Assembly (NCBI GenBank): GCA_001970955.1
Contig: MPUH01000374.1
Span: 1-59,769 of the forward strand
Direction of reading: 5' to 3'
Length of the DNA stretch: 59,769 bases
Origin: Stentor coeruleus
Lineage: Eukaryota > Ciliophora > Heterotrichea > Heterotrichida > Stentoridae
Made by a program: the position numbers and the translations under genes. A model generated the notes under the pieces. It had not been told where the DNA came from. It was given only the letters and a program-made list of their open reading frames with translations, and did not search any database. This document shows positions 18,746 through 29,090 of this stretch, piece after piece; position 1 is the stretch's first letter, and each line of letters opens with the position of its first letter.

Positions 18746-20911
18746 ATGGCTAGTGTAATCGACAGCCCTGAAAATAAGAAAGCTAAAAAGTGTTCTGATA
18801 ATACCACTGTTCTTTATAACTTTTCTCATATTTTAAGCCAATGCTTCCACTTGGTTCAGAATACTCTTAAATGCTATTTTTATCAGATAAAAGATGCACC
18901 TTTATTTGGGATTTTGTTACCGCTTGAGTATCCTGGTTGCGAATTACTTAATTTTTTAGAGATTTTGATGGTAGATATTGAGCTTCAAAGTGCTCTAAGG
19001 AAATTTCAGCATGAAATGTGGAGTGATTTGTTTAAAGCTTCTAAAGAGCCAATTGGAAGAGTAAGTGAAGCTAATTATTTTGTTGTACCACTTGATGGCC
19101 ATCAAATAGACTGGACAACTATATACAGAAGTATCGGTCAACAAAGTTTACTTAAACTAAAAGACTTTTTATCATCTTCACGTGGAACACTTATATTAAA
19201 AACTTCGCATAAGAGTTTATGTCTCTGGAAATACGTGCATGAAATGAATCATAATACGCCATTGAATCAATTTATTGAGTATCTTTATGGCAAAGATTAT
19301 CCAAAAAATCAAGAATTGCAAGCTAAATTTTCAGGATATGATCCTTTAGATATTGTTTTTGATGAATCTTTTACTCATTCTTCAGCAAAAGAATTTCGCA
19401 GTTTAATCTCTGCAGGAATTATTGAAGAACTAAGCGAAAATACTCCAATTATTTTCGCCAAACAGTTAAAATCTATTCGCAATACAATCTCATCACCATC
19501 TTCTATAAAAATTCCTAAGATTCTATCTTTACTACCAATGGATATAATAGATGTTTTTTATTTAAACTGTAACCAATGGGAACAAACAACAAAGCTTTTG
19601 CGATCACTGATTATGATTGAAAACTATTCTTTTGTTATTGAATTTTCACAAAAGTTTTCATATTCAAGCAGTTTTTCTTTGATAAACTCTGTGATGTCTT
19701 CAATTAGCACGAATAACCATGAAAATTGCCAAATTATTGGCCATTTAGTGTGCAAATTCCTTATAATCTTAGCAAATTATCTTCAAAATCCTCAAGATGA
19801 CGAAAATACTATTATAGAAAATTGTGAAAAACAAATGCTGATTGATTTATTTGAAAATATTGGTAGAAAGTTTGAATTAAATAGATTTTTTAAAACTAAT
19901 TCTATCAAAATTCCAGGTTTCAGACCTTCATTTTACGCTTCTAAAGAAATAGTCACTGAATCTTACAGTATAGAACATGTTATTACTGATGAAATGATTG
20001 GGAAATTTGTCAAATCATTAATAGGAGGCTTTTGTGTTTCTACTGGAATAAAATCTACTAGTGAATTCTTACAAAAACTTGGAATATTAAATGAAGCTCA
20101 AGTAAAGTTAATAAAAAATTATTTAACAGACGATGGATTAAATGTAGTTTTTGCTAAAAATCCTGTCGAAGGAGGGGATAGTTTAATAAGAGAGATCGGT
20201 AGAAAATTCAAAAATTTGAGTTTAGAAGAAGTAATTGATTATGAATTTATTAAGGGAAATTTAGAAGATAAGACAAACCAGATGCAGAAAAGGGAAAATG
20301 AAGAATGCACTAAAAAAATGAGTTTAATTGGCAAAGTTTTAAATGATTTAATAGTTGCTGTAAACATTTATGCTTTAGGTGATATAGAGACTTACAATTT
20401 CCTTTATATTTATTATGAACTTACTGATAACAGGAATATAGAAAAAATAATCACAGATACTATGATTGACAGATTTTTAGGATGCTCAAAAACTAAAACA
20501 AGTAATCTTAACAATGATTACAAAATCTCAGATGCAATTAAAGATCCAAGTAATAAAGCTAGTAAATCTTTTTGCGACTTTTGGTATAATTTATTATTTT
20601 GGGTATTATTTGATTGTGGCCGGATTAGTACAGTATTTCACATTTTTGGGTTTTTTTATGAAGCACTTATATGGGGCCAAATAAAAAATAAAGCTGAACT
20701 CAAGAAAAAAGTGCTCATTAAAGCAAGTGAAATCATCAAGAAAAACGAGTCACAATATATATTCAAAGAAATAGAATCTTCAAGTAACTGCATAGTCCAG
20801 GTTTTTTTCCATACCTCAAAAGTTTTTGAACAAGCAGGAGAGACACTAAAGCAAGCAAGATCAATAGCTAACCTGGCTATATACACTTTTATTCTCCTAA
20901 AATCACTTTAA
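18746..20911 (+). CDS. Dicer-like protein without helicase, both RNase III active sites degenerate
   Basis: 721 residues with no intron needed. The order matches the C-terminal two-thirds of Dicer. Residues about 85-122 are platform-like (LRKFQHEMWSDLF, FVVPLDGHQIDW). About 125-240 is PAZ-like (TPLNQFIEYLYGKDY). A helical linker (ILSLLPMDIIDVFYL) follows. RNase IIIa is about 300-450: ENCQIIGHLVCKF aligns with ERLEFLGDSFLK, and FVKSLIGGF with the second helix. RNase IIIb is about 470-645: ECTKKMSLIGKVL and KSFCDFWYNLL. About 650-721 is a dsRBD-like tail. The metal-binding residues are changed: Q329, H333, K420 and K423 in IIIa; S526, K530 and Y614 in IIIb, with only D611 kept. It therefore cannot be expected to cleave RNA. 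It may bind or guide small-RNA precursors, as other catalytically dead RNase III proteins do in RNA editing complexes and mitoribosomes. Confidence 0.75.
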   Translation: MASVIDSPENKKAKKCSDNTTVLYNFSHILSQCFHLVQNTLKCYFYQIKDAPLFGILLPLEYPGCELLNFLEILMVDIELQSALRKFQHEMWSDLFKASKEPIGRVSEANYFVVPLDGHQIDWTTIYRSIGQQSLLKLKDFLSSSRGTLILKTSHKSLCLWKYVHEMNHNTPLNQFIEYLYGKDYPKNQELQAKFSGYDPLDIVFDESFTHSSAKEFRSLISAGIIEELSENTPIIFAKQLKSIRNTISSPSSIKIPKILSLLPMDIIDVFYLNCNQWEQTTKLLRSLIMIENYSFVIEFSQKFSYSSSFSLINSVMSSISTNNHENCQIIGHLVCKFLIILANYLQNPQDDENTIIENCEKQMLIDLFENIGRKFELNRFFKTNSIKIPGFRPSFYASKEIVTESYSIEHVITDEMIGKFVKSLIGGFCVSTGIKSTSEFLQKLGILNEAQVKLIKNYLTDDGLNVVFAKNPVEGGDSLIREIGRKFKNLSLEEVIDYEFIKGNLEDKTNQMQKRENEECTKKMSLIGKVLNDLIVAVNIYALGDIETYNFLYIYYELTDNRNIEKIITDTMIDRFLGCSKTKTSNLNNDYKISDAIKDPSNKASKSFCDFWYNLLFWVLFDCGRISTVFHIFGFFYEALIWGQIKNKAELKKKVLIKASEIIKKNESQYIFKEIESSSNCIVQVFFHTSKVFEQAGETLKQARSIANLAIYTFILLKSL

Positions 20912-20933
20912 TTTTGAATATTTAATAAAAGAC

Positions 20934-21197
20934 ATGGCAGGCCTTGAAAAATTATGGTTTTTCGATGAGAGCAAAGAGCCGATCTGTGCAAGTTTCTGTG
21001 AAGATATCGAGTGTGATAGAGATCAGTGTATTTTTTCTCATGATGAGCCTATTTACAGCGCTAATGTATCTATCCCACAAGAAGTACTCCAAGATCTTTC
21101 TACACTGAAAAGTTATCTACACAATATTGGCATTAACTCAAGTAGACCCATTATTCCTTTATTTACTGATAGTTCGTTGCAGAATGGGATTCATTAG
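20934..21197 (+). CDS. Small CCCH-type zinc finger protein
   Basis: 87 residues. A single finger CASFCEDIECDRDQCIFSH fits C-x8-C-x4-C-x3-H, a near-standard CCCH spacing used for RNA binding. The rest is polar. The ATG is only 22 bp after the Dicer-like stop codon, in the same direction, too short for a normal 3' end plus promoter. The two may share a transcript or a function in RNA handling. A possible 15-nt intron at the 3' end (gtttaagtattttag) would change the last residues, but it lacks the GTAA start seen in most local introns. Confidence 0.65.
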   Translation: MAGLEKLWFFDESKEPICASFCEDIECDRDQCIFSHDEPIYSANVSIPQEVLQDLSTLKSYLHNIGINSSRPIIPLFTDSSLQNGIH

Positions 21198-21238
21198 TTT
21201 AAGTATTTTAGTTTATCTTTAGGAATTGTAAAAATATT

Positions 21239-21940
21239 ATGAATATTACTGATGGCTTTGAAGCCTATAGAGATAAGGGTCAAATAAATCCTACTTGTTC
21301 TGGTTTTTATACACAAAACACTGAAAGTCCTAAAGGAAGTAGAATCGGAGTGGCAAACCTACATAAAAAGTTCTTTCCAATGAATTATACACTTAATGAT
21401 ATACCTAGGCCTCGTATTCTTAAAAAGAAAAAGAAGAGTTTAGAAACTTATCCAATGTTTATGAATGAGTATATAAATGATCAAACTAAACTCAAGCCTA
21501 TAACTTCACCAAGAATTGATGCTTGGAACAATACCTCAGCAAGCAATCGTATTTCAGTTAATAGTGGTGATTCTTATTATCGTGACCTTCATCCACCTGT
21601 ATCTTTATATATTCCTCCAATGTCTTATCAAGATGTTAAAGAAGTAAAAGCAGGCAATACTTTATGCACACATCAATATGAAGAAAAGGAAAAAGTATAT
21701 AAACCTAATACAATCTACTTCTCAAATCGATCGAAAATGATTTTATATACTTATTCTCCAATTAAATATAATGTAGAGCTTCCGAAACAATTTGCAATTA
21801 AAGCACCGGTTCTAAAGACTGAACTCTATAAACTTAAAACTAAAAAACAAGCAGAAACAAAATGTGAGCCTTTAAAATTTAATGAAAACTTGAAAAAGTT
21901 GAAAGAAATTATAAAAGATCCATTAATCTACGAACATTAG
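21239..21940 (+). CDS. Hypothetical protein, 233 residues
   Basis: I do not recognise it. It is basic, low in cysteine and rich in Tyr, Asn, Pro and Lys, with no signal peptide or membrane span. Segments include SPKGSRIGVANLHKKFFPMN, a KKKKK cluster after RPRIL, and repeated short proline-aromatic motifs (SLYIPPMSY, YTYSPIKYN). It begins 41 bp after the CCCH gene and follows the same strand, making the third member of a tight cluster with the Dicer-like gene. The composition suggests a structural or partly disordered protein. Confidence 0.65.
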   Translation: MNITDGFEAYRDKGQINPTCSGFYTQNTESPKGSRIGVANLHKKFFPMNYTLNDIPRPRILKKKKKSLETYPMFMNEYINDQTKLKPITSPRIDAWNNTSASNRISVNSGDSYYRDLHPPVSLYIPPMSYQDVKEVKAGNTLCTHQYEEKEKVYKPNTIYFSNRSKMILYTYSPIKYNVELPKQFAIKAPVLKTELYKLKTKKQAETKCEPLKFNENLKKLKEIIKDPLIYEH

Positions 21941-22946
21941 ATAAATAATATCAAGTTTATACTCTAATTAAAACTATATAACTAAGTATTATAAATGTGA
22001 ATATTAATTAGCTAAAAGATAGTAAAAAACTGATGATTGTCATATGATAGCAATTTTTAGAGAGTAGCATCACAACGCCTGTGCATCTATAGGATGATTT
22101 TTTAAACTAATTTAATAAAAGTAATTTATAATTTTTTCCTATTTTTATGTAATAGAAATATGTTTAATATTATAAGTTTATACATGCAAATACTTATAAA
22201 CTCTATATAATTTTTGAGTTGAAATTAAAGGCAAAGAAAAACTGAAACATTCAAATTTCTTTTTTACTTATGAGGGTTATCACATTAGTTAATCTTTTCA
22301 TCACACTTCCTTAGAGCCTTCTAATGATTTGAAAGATTCAATATTAATTGTGTTTTATAGTAGAGTGTAAATAATATAATTAAATTTTTAGAAAATAAAT
22401 CATTTTTCATTTTACTAAGTTCCTATATATAAAAATCAAAATACTCATATATTGGCTAAGTAATTTTTATCTTGAAACTTATCAAATGCTTATAAAAAAT
22501 TGACTTAAATATGTGATTGTATAGGTTTGATATAAATAATCAGTGAATTCATATAATAAATTATCATTGCCTGATGACGTAAGCAAGATATGTAAAATAG
22601 TATACCAATATGAAAAATTAAATATATTAAAAAATATGATAGCTTTTAGAAAAAATTCACCTAATTTGGATAAGCTTTGCACTTGATATAATTTTACTCT
22701 TTATCTAAGTAAATTTTTAATTTTATTTATATAATATTGATTGGTTCTTCAACTAAATTATAATTTTCATCTTAGCCATGGCATTTTCTAAACTTAATGC
22801 TTATAAAATTCGAATGTTGAAATATTATTTATGAATGCAGGCTTAACAAAAGTAATAAACTTATATATTGGAATTTTTCGCTCAGATTATTTGAATGATT
22901 TATATCCACTTTATGATATGTTCTATGCCTGATAAGTTTAAATATA
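21941..22946. other. Intergenic spacer
   Basis: AT-rich, about 1 kb, between two co-directional genes. It should hold the 3' end of the hypothetical gene and the promoter of the LamG/cysteine-rich gene. I see nothing else in it. Confidence 0.4.
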
Positions 22947-25900
22947 ATGTTTTATAAGCTCCTATTACTGAGTATAGCAGCGCATACAGCCTTATGTGCA
23001 AAAATTATAGAATACAAGTTTGGAACCAACTTCGGACAGATATTTTATGATTACTCTGGCAACAATAGGCATGCTGTTAATGGAAATAGCTCGTTGACAT
23101 TGGACTATGATACTAAGCCAACTGATAGAGGAGCTTTCTTTGCTAAAGATATAGAAAATCGTATTAAACTGCCCCCAAATGATGTTGCTACAAGCAATTT
23201 TTATTTGGGCTCGAAATTTTCAGTAGTTCTGTGGATTATGACTGGAAATTCCTGCAACATTACAATTTTCTGTCGCCTTTCTCTCAATTCCAATTATGTG
23301 CTAAAGATTAAAAGGTTACTCAATACCAATGCAATTTGGCTAAGATATAAACAAAATTCAGATTTTCCAAGTGCAATTTTTGGTCAAAATGATTCATTTT
23401 TATCAGGTAACTTATATTTAGGTAAATGGCAACTAATAGTATGCACTTTAGATGGATTAAATATTAGAGTATATATGAATGGAGTATCACAAATAGAATA
23501 TACAATGATCTATGAATACTCAGAAGATATTATTGATTTTTTTGCATATTTAGGATATAATGACAATGTCTCACCTTCTATAGAAGGGTATTTATGGTAT
23601 TTTAGTATTTTTGATTTAATTGTATCTCAAACAGATTATTATGGCGGAAGCTATAATCCTGGAAATTGTCTTGTTAGCGCATGTCCAGCATCATGCGATC
23701 CAAGTATCTTGCAAAACAATCAGCAATACTGTATTTCAATAAACTTTGACTCTACAATGAATGGTGAAGGATCTTTATGTTCTAGCTCGTCTTATGGATG
23801 TTCTAACTCGTCTTATGGATGTTCTGGCACTTTATGTTTAAATTGTGAATGCAATCATAAAAGCTGTGAAATTGTAAATAATCAAGTTAATTGCTTATGC
23901 TCAAGCACTACAGTATCTTCTCAGACAACTTGCACTTGTCCAAACGGATACTATTTTTTATTTCCTGACTGCTTGACTTGTTATAAAGAATGTGCCACAT
24001 GCAATCAGGCTAATATATGCCTTAAATGCATTGCTGATAATTCAACTCCTAAGGTGGATCAAGGATGCGAGTGTAATAGTGGTTACTATGGGAGTGTGCT
24101 TATCGAAAAAACATCATGTAATATTTGCTATAATGAATGTGCCACATGCAATCAGGCCAATATATGCCTTAAATGTATTGCTGATAATTCAACTCCTAAG
24201 GTGGATCAAGGATGCGAGTGTAATAGTGGATACTATGGGAGTGTGCTTATTGAAAAAACATCATGCAATCTTTGCTATAAAGAATGTGCCACATGCAGCC
24301 AAGCTAGCATATGCCTTAAATGCATTGCTGATAATTCAACTCCTAAGGTGGATCAAGGATGCGAGTGTAATAGTGGATACTATGGGAGTGTGCTTATTGA
24401 AAAAACATCATGCAATCTTTGCTATAAAGAATGTGCCACATGCAGCCAAGCTAGCATATGCCTTAAATGCATTGCTGATAATTCAACTCCTAGGACGGAT
24501 CAAGGATGCGAGTGCAATAGTGGATACTATGGGAGTTTGCTTATCGAAAAAACATCATGCAATCTTTGCTATAAAGAATGTACCGCATGCAGCCAAGAAT
24601 TTATATGTCTAACATGCATATCTACAAATGCTAGCCCTTCAGAAAATGGAGGCTGTTTATGTAATGAAGGTTATTATGGCACTAATCTGATATATGAAAA
24701 TAGTTGTATTTCATGTCATATTGACTGTCAAATTTGTAATGACCCTATATTATGCACCAAATGTAAAGACCTTAATGCAGTTCCAAGCCTTATAGAAGGT
24801 TGCAACTGTGTAGATGGATACTATATGAATGAAAATACTCGTAAATGCATTGAATGCTATAAAGACTGCAAAATATGTAACAGCAGTAGCACAATATTAA
24901 GTTTATCTCTTTGCTTGGAATGCAAAAACATAAACTCAAACTTAATTGATTATAATTGTTCATGCCCTGAAAAATCTTATGAATATTATAATGAATGCAT
25001 TTGCTCAGATGGGTATTATATGGAAAAAATTTCAGGTATCTTCAACTGTTCAGCTTGTCAACCGCCATGCTTAACTTGCTTTTCTCTTACTCAATGCAAT
25101 TCTTGTAGAGATGAAAATTTGCATGTTGATGATAATTATAACTGTGTTCCAAGTTGTAAAGAGGGATATTATATTAGTGGTATTGAATGCAAGAAATGCT
25201 CAAATTTATGTAAAATATGCTCAAGTGAGAGTTCATGCCAAGAATGTTTTAATAATGCTGACAATTATGAATATCAATGCTTTTGCAAAAAAGGGTATTT
25301 TGAGGAAAATAGAAATTGCATTAAGAAATATTTTTCTGCTGTGATGCTAGTTAGTAAAAATAATAAAGTTGGGCTTTTGTTTTCTGAAGAGACAGAGTAT
25401 TCTTTCAGCAGCTATTCGATAAATATTAGTCTTTCTCCAGCTTACAATTTTTCATATAAACAATTTGAAATCAATTCTACATTCTTTTACTTAATTTTTA
25501 ATTTCAATTCAAATATACCTAAAGATACAAAAGTCATCATTGATTTATCTTCAAATTCTATTTACAGCAAATCTGGCAAAACGCTTGAAAAATATATCTA
25601 TAACTCAAGCCTTTACGAGTATGCTATTGATGAAAATAGCACAGAAATAAAAAATATTAAAAGCGCTGTTTCTTCATCATCAAAAGCTATTATAGCAATA
25701 TCCATAGGTTGCGGCATTATAAGTAACCCTTCATCTTCATGGCAATTACTAAATACAATTCAGCTAATCTCTTACATTTCATTAGGCAGTAATCCATTAA
25801 CTACAAAACTGAAAACTTTTTTAAGTAGTTTTGGTCAATATAATATTGTTCCGAACGCAGGATATTATATTTTTTCTCCTAACTCAAGTACTGAACCCTA

Positions 25901-26813
25901 TTTAGAAGCTCGAAGATTCGGATTTAAAAGTTCAACCTTTTTATTGAATACTGGTCAAATCTTCACAAGCTGCTTTACAATCCTCATTATGTGGTTTTTT
26001 ATATTCATAATAAGCAGGCTACCATATTTTAAAAATGCTAGAAAAATAAAAAATCTATTATCGAACTATAAGTACTCATTTTTTATAAGGTTTTGGATTC
26101 AATCTTGTCTTGAAATAGGAATTTGCGCTATTATTCAAATACGTTCAGTAATATATATATAGGATATCCTTATTCCTCAAGATGGGCATTTTAATTTATT
26201 TTCAGCAGTATTATGCTTAGTAAAAAATAATCAGATAATTTTTGCCATTTTGCCTGCAGTGTTTTTTATTTGCTCATTTATAAATCAAGAAGAAATTCTA
26301 AACAAATCGCAAGACTTAATGAAAAAATGGGGAAGCTTTTATGTTGAATTTAAAATCAACAAAGGCTTCTGGAGTTCCCAGTATTATCTTATTTACTTTA
26401 CCCGAAGGCTTATTTATATAATCTGTGAAATTTATCTCAATCAAATACTTTATCTTCAAGCTGGCTTGCAAATCTTTTGTTCAGTATTTTCTCTGAGTTT
26501 TTTATTTTATTATAGACCTTTCAAAGATTTGTCAATACTTATATCAGCAATAATCAGCGAAATCTGTGTGCTAATAGTCTTCATGCTAACGTATTTTTTC
26601 TTATTTGATTTATCAAAAAGTGTTTATAATCTTATCGAAAATCTTATAATCGGAATAGTACTGGCTTCAGTTTTTATGCAGTTTCTAGTCTGTCTGTTTA
26701 ATGCTTTTAAATCGTTTTATAAAGCTTGGAAGAAAATAGAACTAGTTAGAGCTAAATCTTTTTTGAAAAATGCTGAGAAAACCATAAATCAAATAGCTAA
26801 AACTCTAAAATAA
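22947..26813 (+). CDS. LamG / cysteine-rich repeat multi-pass membrane protein, paralog A
   Basis: One 15-nt intron (26148-26162) is removed to give 1283 residues. A signal peptide (MFYKLLLLSIAAHTALCA) leads into a concanavalin/LamG-like domain at about 20-235 (EYKFGTNFGQIFYDYSGNN, PTDRGAFF, WQLIVCTLDG, GYLWYFSIFD). A long cysteine-rich region of furin/GFR-like CxxC repeats (about 245-790) includes four near-identical 49-residue tandem repeats. A short beta-rich segment follows, then about seven hydrophobic spans (about 905-1250). This is a ciliate surface protein type with a large ectodomain. Ligand or channel function cannot be read from the sequence. Paralogs B and C share the N-terminal domain and C-terminal membrane region but differ in the middle. 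Confidence 0.85.
23979..24566 (+). repeat. Four tandem 147-bp coding repeats (49 residues each)
   Basis: Units start at 23979, 24126, 24273 and 24420, each exactly 147 bp, and are nearly identical; a diverged fifth begins at 24567. Each encodes a C-x2-C-x6-C-x2-C-type module with CLKCIADNSTP and CECNSGYYGS. High identity points to recent amplification or gene conversion. The lack of stops in the +1 frame over the array makes a long false frame. Confidence 0.95.
26148..26162 (+). other. 15-nt intron in paralog A
   Basis: GTAATATATATATAG. Phase 0; splicing continues IIQIRS into DILIPQDGHFNLFSAVLC and the remaining membrane spans. Its position differs from the intron shared by paralogs B and C. 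Confidence 0.9.
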
Positions 26814-27525
26814 TTAGGTAAACTTCTAATAAATATATTTGCGGGATAATATTCTCATGAATATCTCAAGAATATTTTAAATCAATAAATTTTTGGTGTG
26901 TCTAGAAAGGGAATCAATTTATTGTGATTTTATTACTCTTAAAAATCTTCATTTTATAAAATCCATCCAGCACTTTACTTGATTGCACAAGATAAATCTA
27001 TTTAGTAAATTGATATAATATTAGAAGCTCAATAAGAATAATCATAAAAGCTTGGACAGATGATTATTAAGAGTTAGAAATGAAACAGAGAGAATAAATT
27101 CGAAACTAAAAGCAAAAAAACAGAAGATTCTATATTTTATTATTGAAAAGTTTTATAGCTTTATTATAGAAATCTTTCAATCATGTTTTATACTATTTGC
27201 TTCTTGTTTACAGTTATATTAATTTAATTTACTTAGAGATATTGAAATAGTCATTATAATTTTCTTGACTTCTATGTCTTAATGATTTTTATAATAAAAG
27301 GTCTTGAGTAATTAATGGTAGTATTAATTCAAAATATCTGAGTTTTTAGTTATCTGGATTAAAATTTAATAATTATCTGAATCAAAATTAATAATACAGC
27401 AAACACATAAGAGATAAATAATTATATCAATAGCCATAGAGATTGCAATTTTATTAAAATTTCCAATATAATATCAGCTAATAATATAATAAGTTTTGTA
27501 AAGCAACTAAGATATACTAAGTAAA
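26814..27525. other. Intergenic spacer
   Basis: AT-rich spacer between co-directional genes. No gene or motif is recognised. Confidence 0.4.
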
Positions 27526-28476
27526 ATGGGATCGATTTGTGCGGGTCAAGGCGTCATTTCGATTTTAGACCCCCAAAAGTCTAGATCAAGCATGTCGCAT
27601 AAGCTCGAAATGGACCTTGAGCGATTTGCCGATACCCCTCTGCGTCGAAAAGAAATAGGTTCTCCAGTATTTTCCGACACTTGCGATTCCTTCTACTCTG
27701 AGTACAAACTTCAGGCTAATCCAATTGGCTACGGAGAACATGGTGAGGTTTGGTTATGCAACAAAAAGCAAGGTAATAAGCTAAGGGTTGTTAAAATGAT
27801 CAATAAATCATCTTTACCAAGTCTAGTAATTGAAGACCGAATGATCCATAGGGAAATTGAAAAACTTAAAAGAATAAAATCAAATTCATGCATCAAATTC
27901 TATAAAGTCTATGAAAAAAGAAACGGATATTATGCTGTTATGGAATATGTCCAAGGAGGTGATCTTAATGATATTTTTGAGTCGCATAAGAAGTTCTCAG
28001 AACCTGAAGCTGCAAAGATCATGCTTCAAATAATTTTAGCTGTAACTCGTTTACATCAGAATCAGGTGAAATTTAATCATGTTAAGCCTGAAAATATACT
28101 GTTTAGTAATCCAGAAAACTTGACTGTAAAATTTAATCCACTTAATATGTTGAGTATTGTAAGAGACCCACCTAATGATTTATCATGCTTTAGTCCTGAA
28201 GCTTTGCAAGGGAAGTTTTCAGAAAAATCAGATGTGTGGAGCATTGGGGTCATTATGTTTTATTTGGTTACTGGGATTTTACCAAGCAAAGACAGTGTGT
28301 TTTTGTATGAGAAATTACCTAGCAAAATGCTAGCTTTTTTGAGTCAGAAAGGTAAAAATTTGATGGATGGGCTACTTATGAAGGATCCAAATGCTAGAAT
28401 TTCACTTAAGGATGCTTTGAATCATGAATGGATTTTGGCGTACAATCATATTGAAGATTTAGAAATAGTAGGCTAA
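27526..28476 (+). CDS. Lipid-anchored CDPK/CaMK-like pseudokinase
   Basis: 316 residues. The start MGSICAGQG has Gly2 and a nearby Cys, fitting N-myristoylation plus palmitoylation. The kinase fold spans about 60-310: Gly-loop GYGEHGEVWL, ATP-anchoring K90 (VVKMI), helix-C E110, FSPEAL in place of APE, and DVWSIGVIMFYLVTG. The catalytic loop reads FNHVKPEN instead of HRDLKPEN, so the proton-acceptor Asp is His185, and the DFG motif is replaced by NPL (204-206). Both key aspartates are missing, so phosphotransfer is unlikely while nucleotide binding may remain. It resembles calcium-dependent kinases but has no EF-hands. The 3' end is uncertain because of the nearby assembly join. Confidence 0.85.
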   Translation: MGSICAGQGVISILDPQKSRSSMSHKLEMDLERFADTPLRRKEIGSPVFSDTCDSFYSEYKLQANPIGYGEHGEVWLCNKKQGNKLRVVKMINKSSLPSLVIEDRMIHREIEKLKRIKSNSCIKFYKVYEKRNGYYAVMEYVQGGDLNDIFESHKKFSEPEAAKIMLQIILAVTRLHQNQVKFNHVKPENILFSNPENLTVKFNPLNMLSIVRDPPNDLSCFSPEALQGKFSEKSDVWSIGVIMFYLVTGILPSKDSVFLYEKLPSKMLAFLSQKGKNLMDGLLMKDPNARISLKDALNHEWILAYNHIEDLEIVG

Positions 28477-28572
28477 GGCTGATTTAATTAAAGTTTATGA
28501 AATGATTATAACAAGGGCTGGACNTCATGAATGGATTTTGGCGTACAATCATATTGAAGATTTAGAAATAGT
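28422..28572. other. Assembly junction with a 48-bp repeat of the kinase 3' end (N at 28524)
   Basis: Bases 28422-28469 recur at 28525-28572, after an N. Beyond the repeat the two versions diverge: the first ends in GTA GGC TAA, the second in GTC AAG CGA TAA. The downstream contig thus carries a different version of the gene end, either another allele or a paralog, so the true C-terminus is either IVG or IVKR. Confidence 0.75.
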
Positions 28573-29090
28573 CAAGCGATAATTCCTAACTAATACTAAT
28601 ACTAATGAAATGATTATGAAGATATGCTAGTTTGATGATTATGAATTTCAAGTAAAAAAATGTATTATAACAATTGAATATAGTAATAATTTAAGTTATC
28701 TTAACTTAACGCAGCTTTTTCTTAGTAAAATAGGGTAAAATCCTAAAGAGGTATTTGATTTTAGTTAATTATGATAAATAAAAAATAGAAGAGTTAATCA
28801 TCCAAAACTAATTGATTAGATTAGAATTTAAGCATGAAATAAAAAGCCGCCTCTCTCTTAAGACCTATTAAATTCTAACTTAAAAATATTATTTATAACC
28901 AAGTCTGCCATGTTTTGATTTCTTACAGAATAGTTACTATCTACAATTCATATTTAACAATAATATTTACTATTAAATCTTAGATATTTAAATAATTAAA
29001 ATTTTACCTAGAATACAACTAACGTTAAATCACTACATAAATATTTAATTAACATCATATTATCATTCAGGCACTACGAGATTATTAATA
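28573..29090. other. Intergenic spacer, convergent 3' ends
   Basis: AT-rich spacer between the kinase-like gene and the minus-strand CaaX-protein gene. No further gene is seen. Confidence 0.4.

Noticed and set aside
21187..21215. A 15-nt intron gtttaagtattttag at the end of the CCCH gene
   Set aside because: It lacks the GTAA or GTAT donor of the supported introns, and splicing does not extend the frame into the next gene or any recognisable sequence.
23992..24612. 206-codon open frame in the second frame of the cysteine-rich repeats
   Set aside because: It exists only because each 147-bp unit lacks stops in that frame. The cysteine-rich frame is the one shared with paralogs B and C.
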